Shown here: positions 5,348 to 5,348 of the stretch, one piece after another
Numbering within the stretch: the first letter of the stretch is position 1
Layout of the letters: each line of letters starts with the position of its first letter
Source: Proteobacteria bacterium UBA2383
GTDB lineage: Bacteria; Pseudomonadota; Gammaproteobacteria; Competibacterales; Competibacteraceae
Direction: 5' to 3'
Assembly (NCBI GenBank): GCA_002343485.1
Contig: DDST01000141.1
Location: forward strand, 14,112-19,459
DNA: 5,348 nt
The notes under the pieces: generated by a model
What the model was told of the DNA's origin: nothing
Database searches by the model: none
Seen by the model: only the letters and a program-made list of their open reading frames with translations
Translations under genes and position numbers: made by a program

Positions 5348-5348
5348 C

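Larger units (their letters stand above)
4890..5348. other. AT-rich region without a secure gene
   Basis: About 450 bp lie upstream of the PLP gene. Sampled 60-base rows between 5041 and 5340 have roughly 30-40% G+C, against about 60% or more in the coding genes. Several short frames exist but none has a convincing start, ribosome site or family match. The region holds a possible -10 and hairpin for the PLP gene, a 69-codon frame (4908-5117), a nested inverted repeat (5197-5240) and an interrupted minus-strand frame entering from the right (5222-5347). A long plus frame (5105-5299) has no usable early start. The composition suggests foreign or decayed DNA, or regulatory DNA. No transposase was seen. 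Confidence 0.5.

Overview
This 5.3 kb window looks like chromosomal DNA of a GC-rich gammaproteobacterium. The proteins read like those of Pseudomonas and the purple-sulfur or Competibacter-like lineages. The gene order rpe, gph, trpE is the one known from Pseudomonas. The genus cannot be fixed from the sequence alone. Almost all recognisable coding sequence is on the minus strand and reads from right to left.

Layout from left to right. Positions 1-147 hold the plus-strand tail of an unidentified cysteine-rich gene that enters from outside the window. Positions 148-315 are a convergent intergenic spacer with unusual structure: a 35-bp near-palindrome (177-211), an extended -10-like motif (212-220) and two abutting stem-loops (234-289). 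Then, all on the minus strand, come a 69-residue two-helix membrane protein (316-525), anthranilate synthase component I TrpE (552-2057), a 131-bp spacer holding a possible mini-ORF or interspersed-repeat relic, phosphoglycolate phosphatase Gph (2189-2869), ribulose-phosphate 3-epimerase Rpe (2891-3571) and a cystathionine gamma-synthase/gamma-lyase family PLP enzyme (3714-4874). The last ~450 bp (4890-5348) is markedly AT-rich and has no secure gene.

Rpe acts in the pentose phosphate and Calvin pathways. Gph removes 2-phosphoglycolate, which comes from Rubisco oxygenation or DNA 3'-end repair. TrpE commits chorismate to tryptophan. The three probably share a transcript that ends with the small membrane protein and the stem-loops after it. 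The PLP enzyme belongs to methionine/cysteine trans-sulfuration. It lies 142 bp upstream of rpe and may be transcribed separately. trpG, the glutaminase partner of TrpE, is not in the window.

I found no CRISPR array, tRNA, rRNA, transposase or recognisable defence system. The core genes are ordinary. The parts worth a second look are the structured spacer at the left, the small membrane protein behind trpE, the mini-ORF/repeat between gph and trpE, and the AT-rich right end with its interrupted reading frame.
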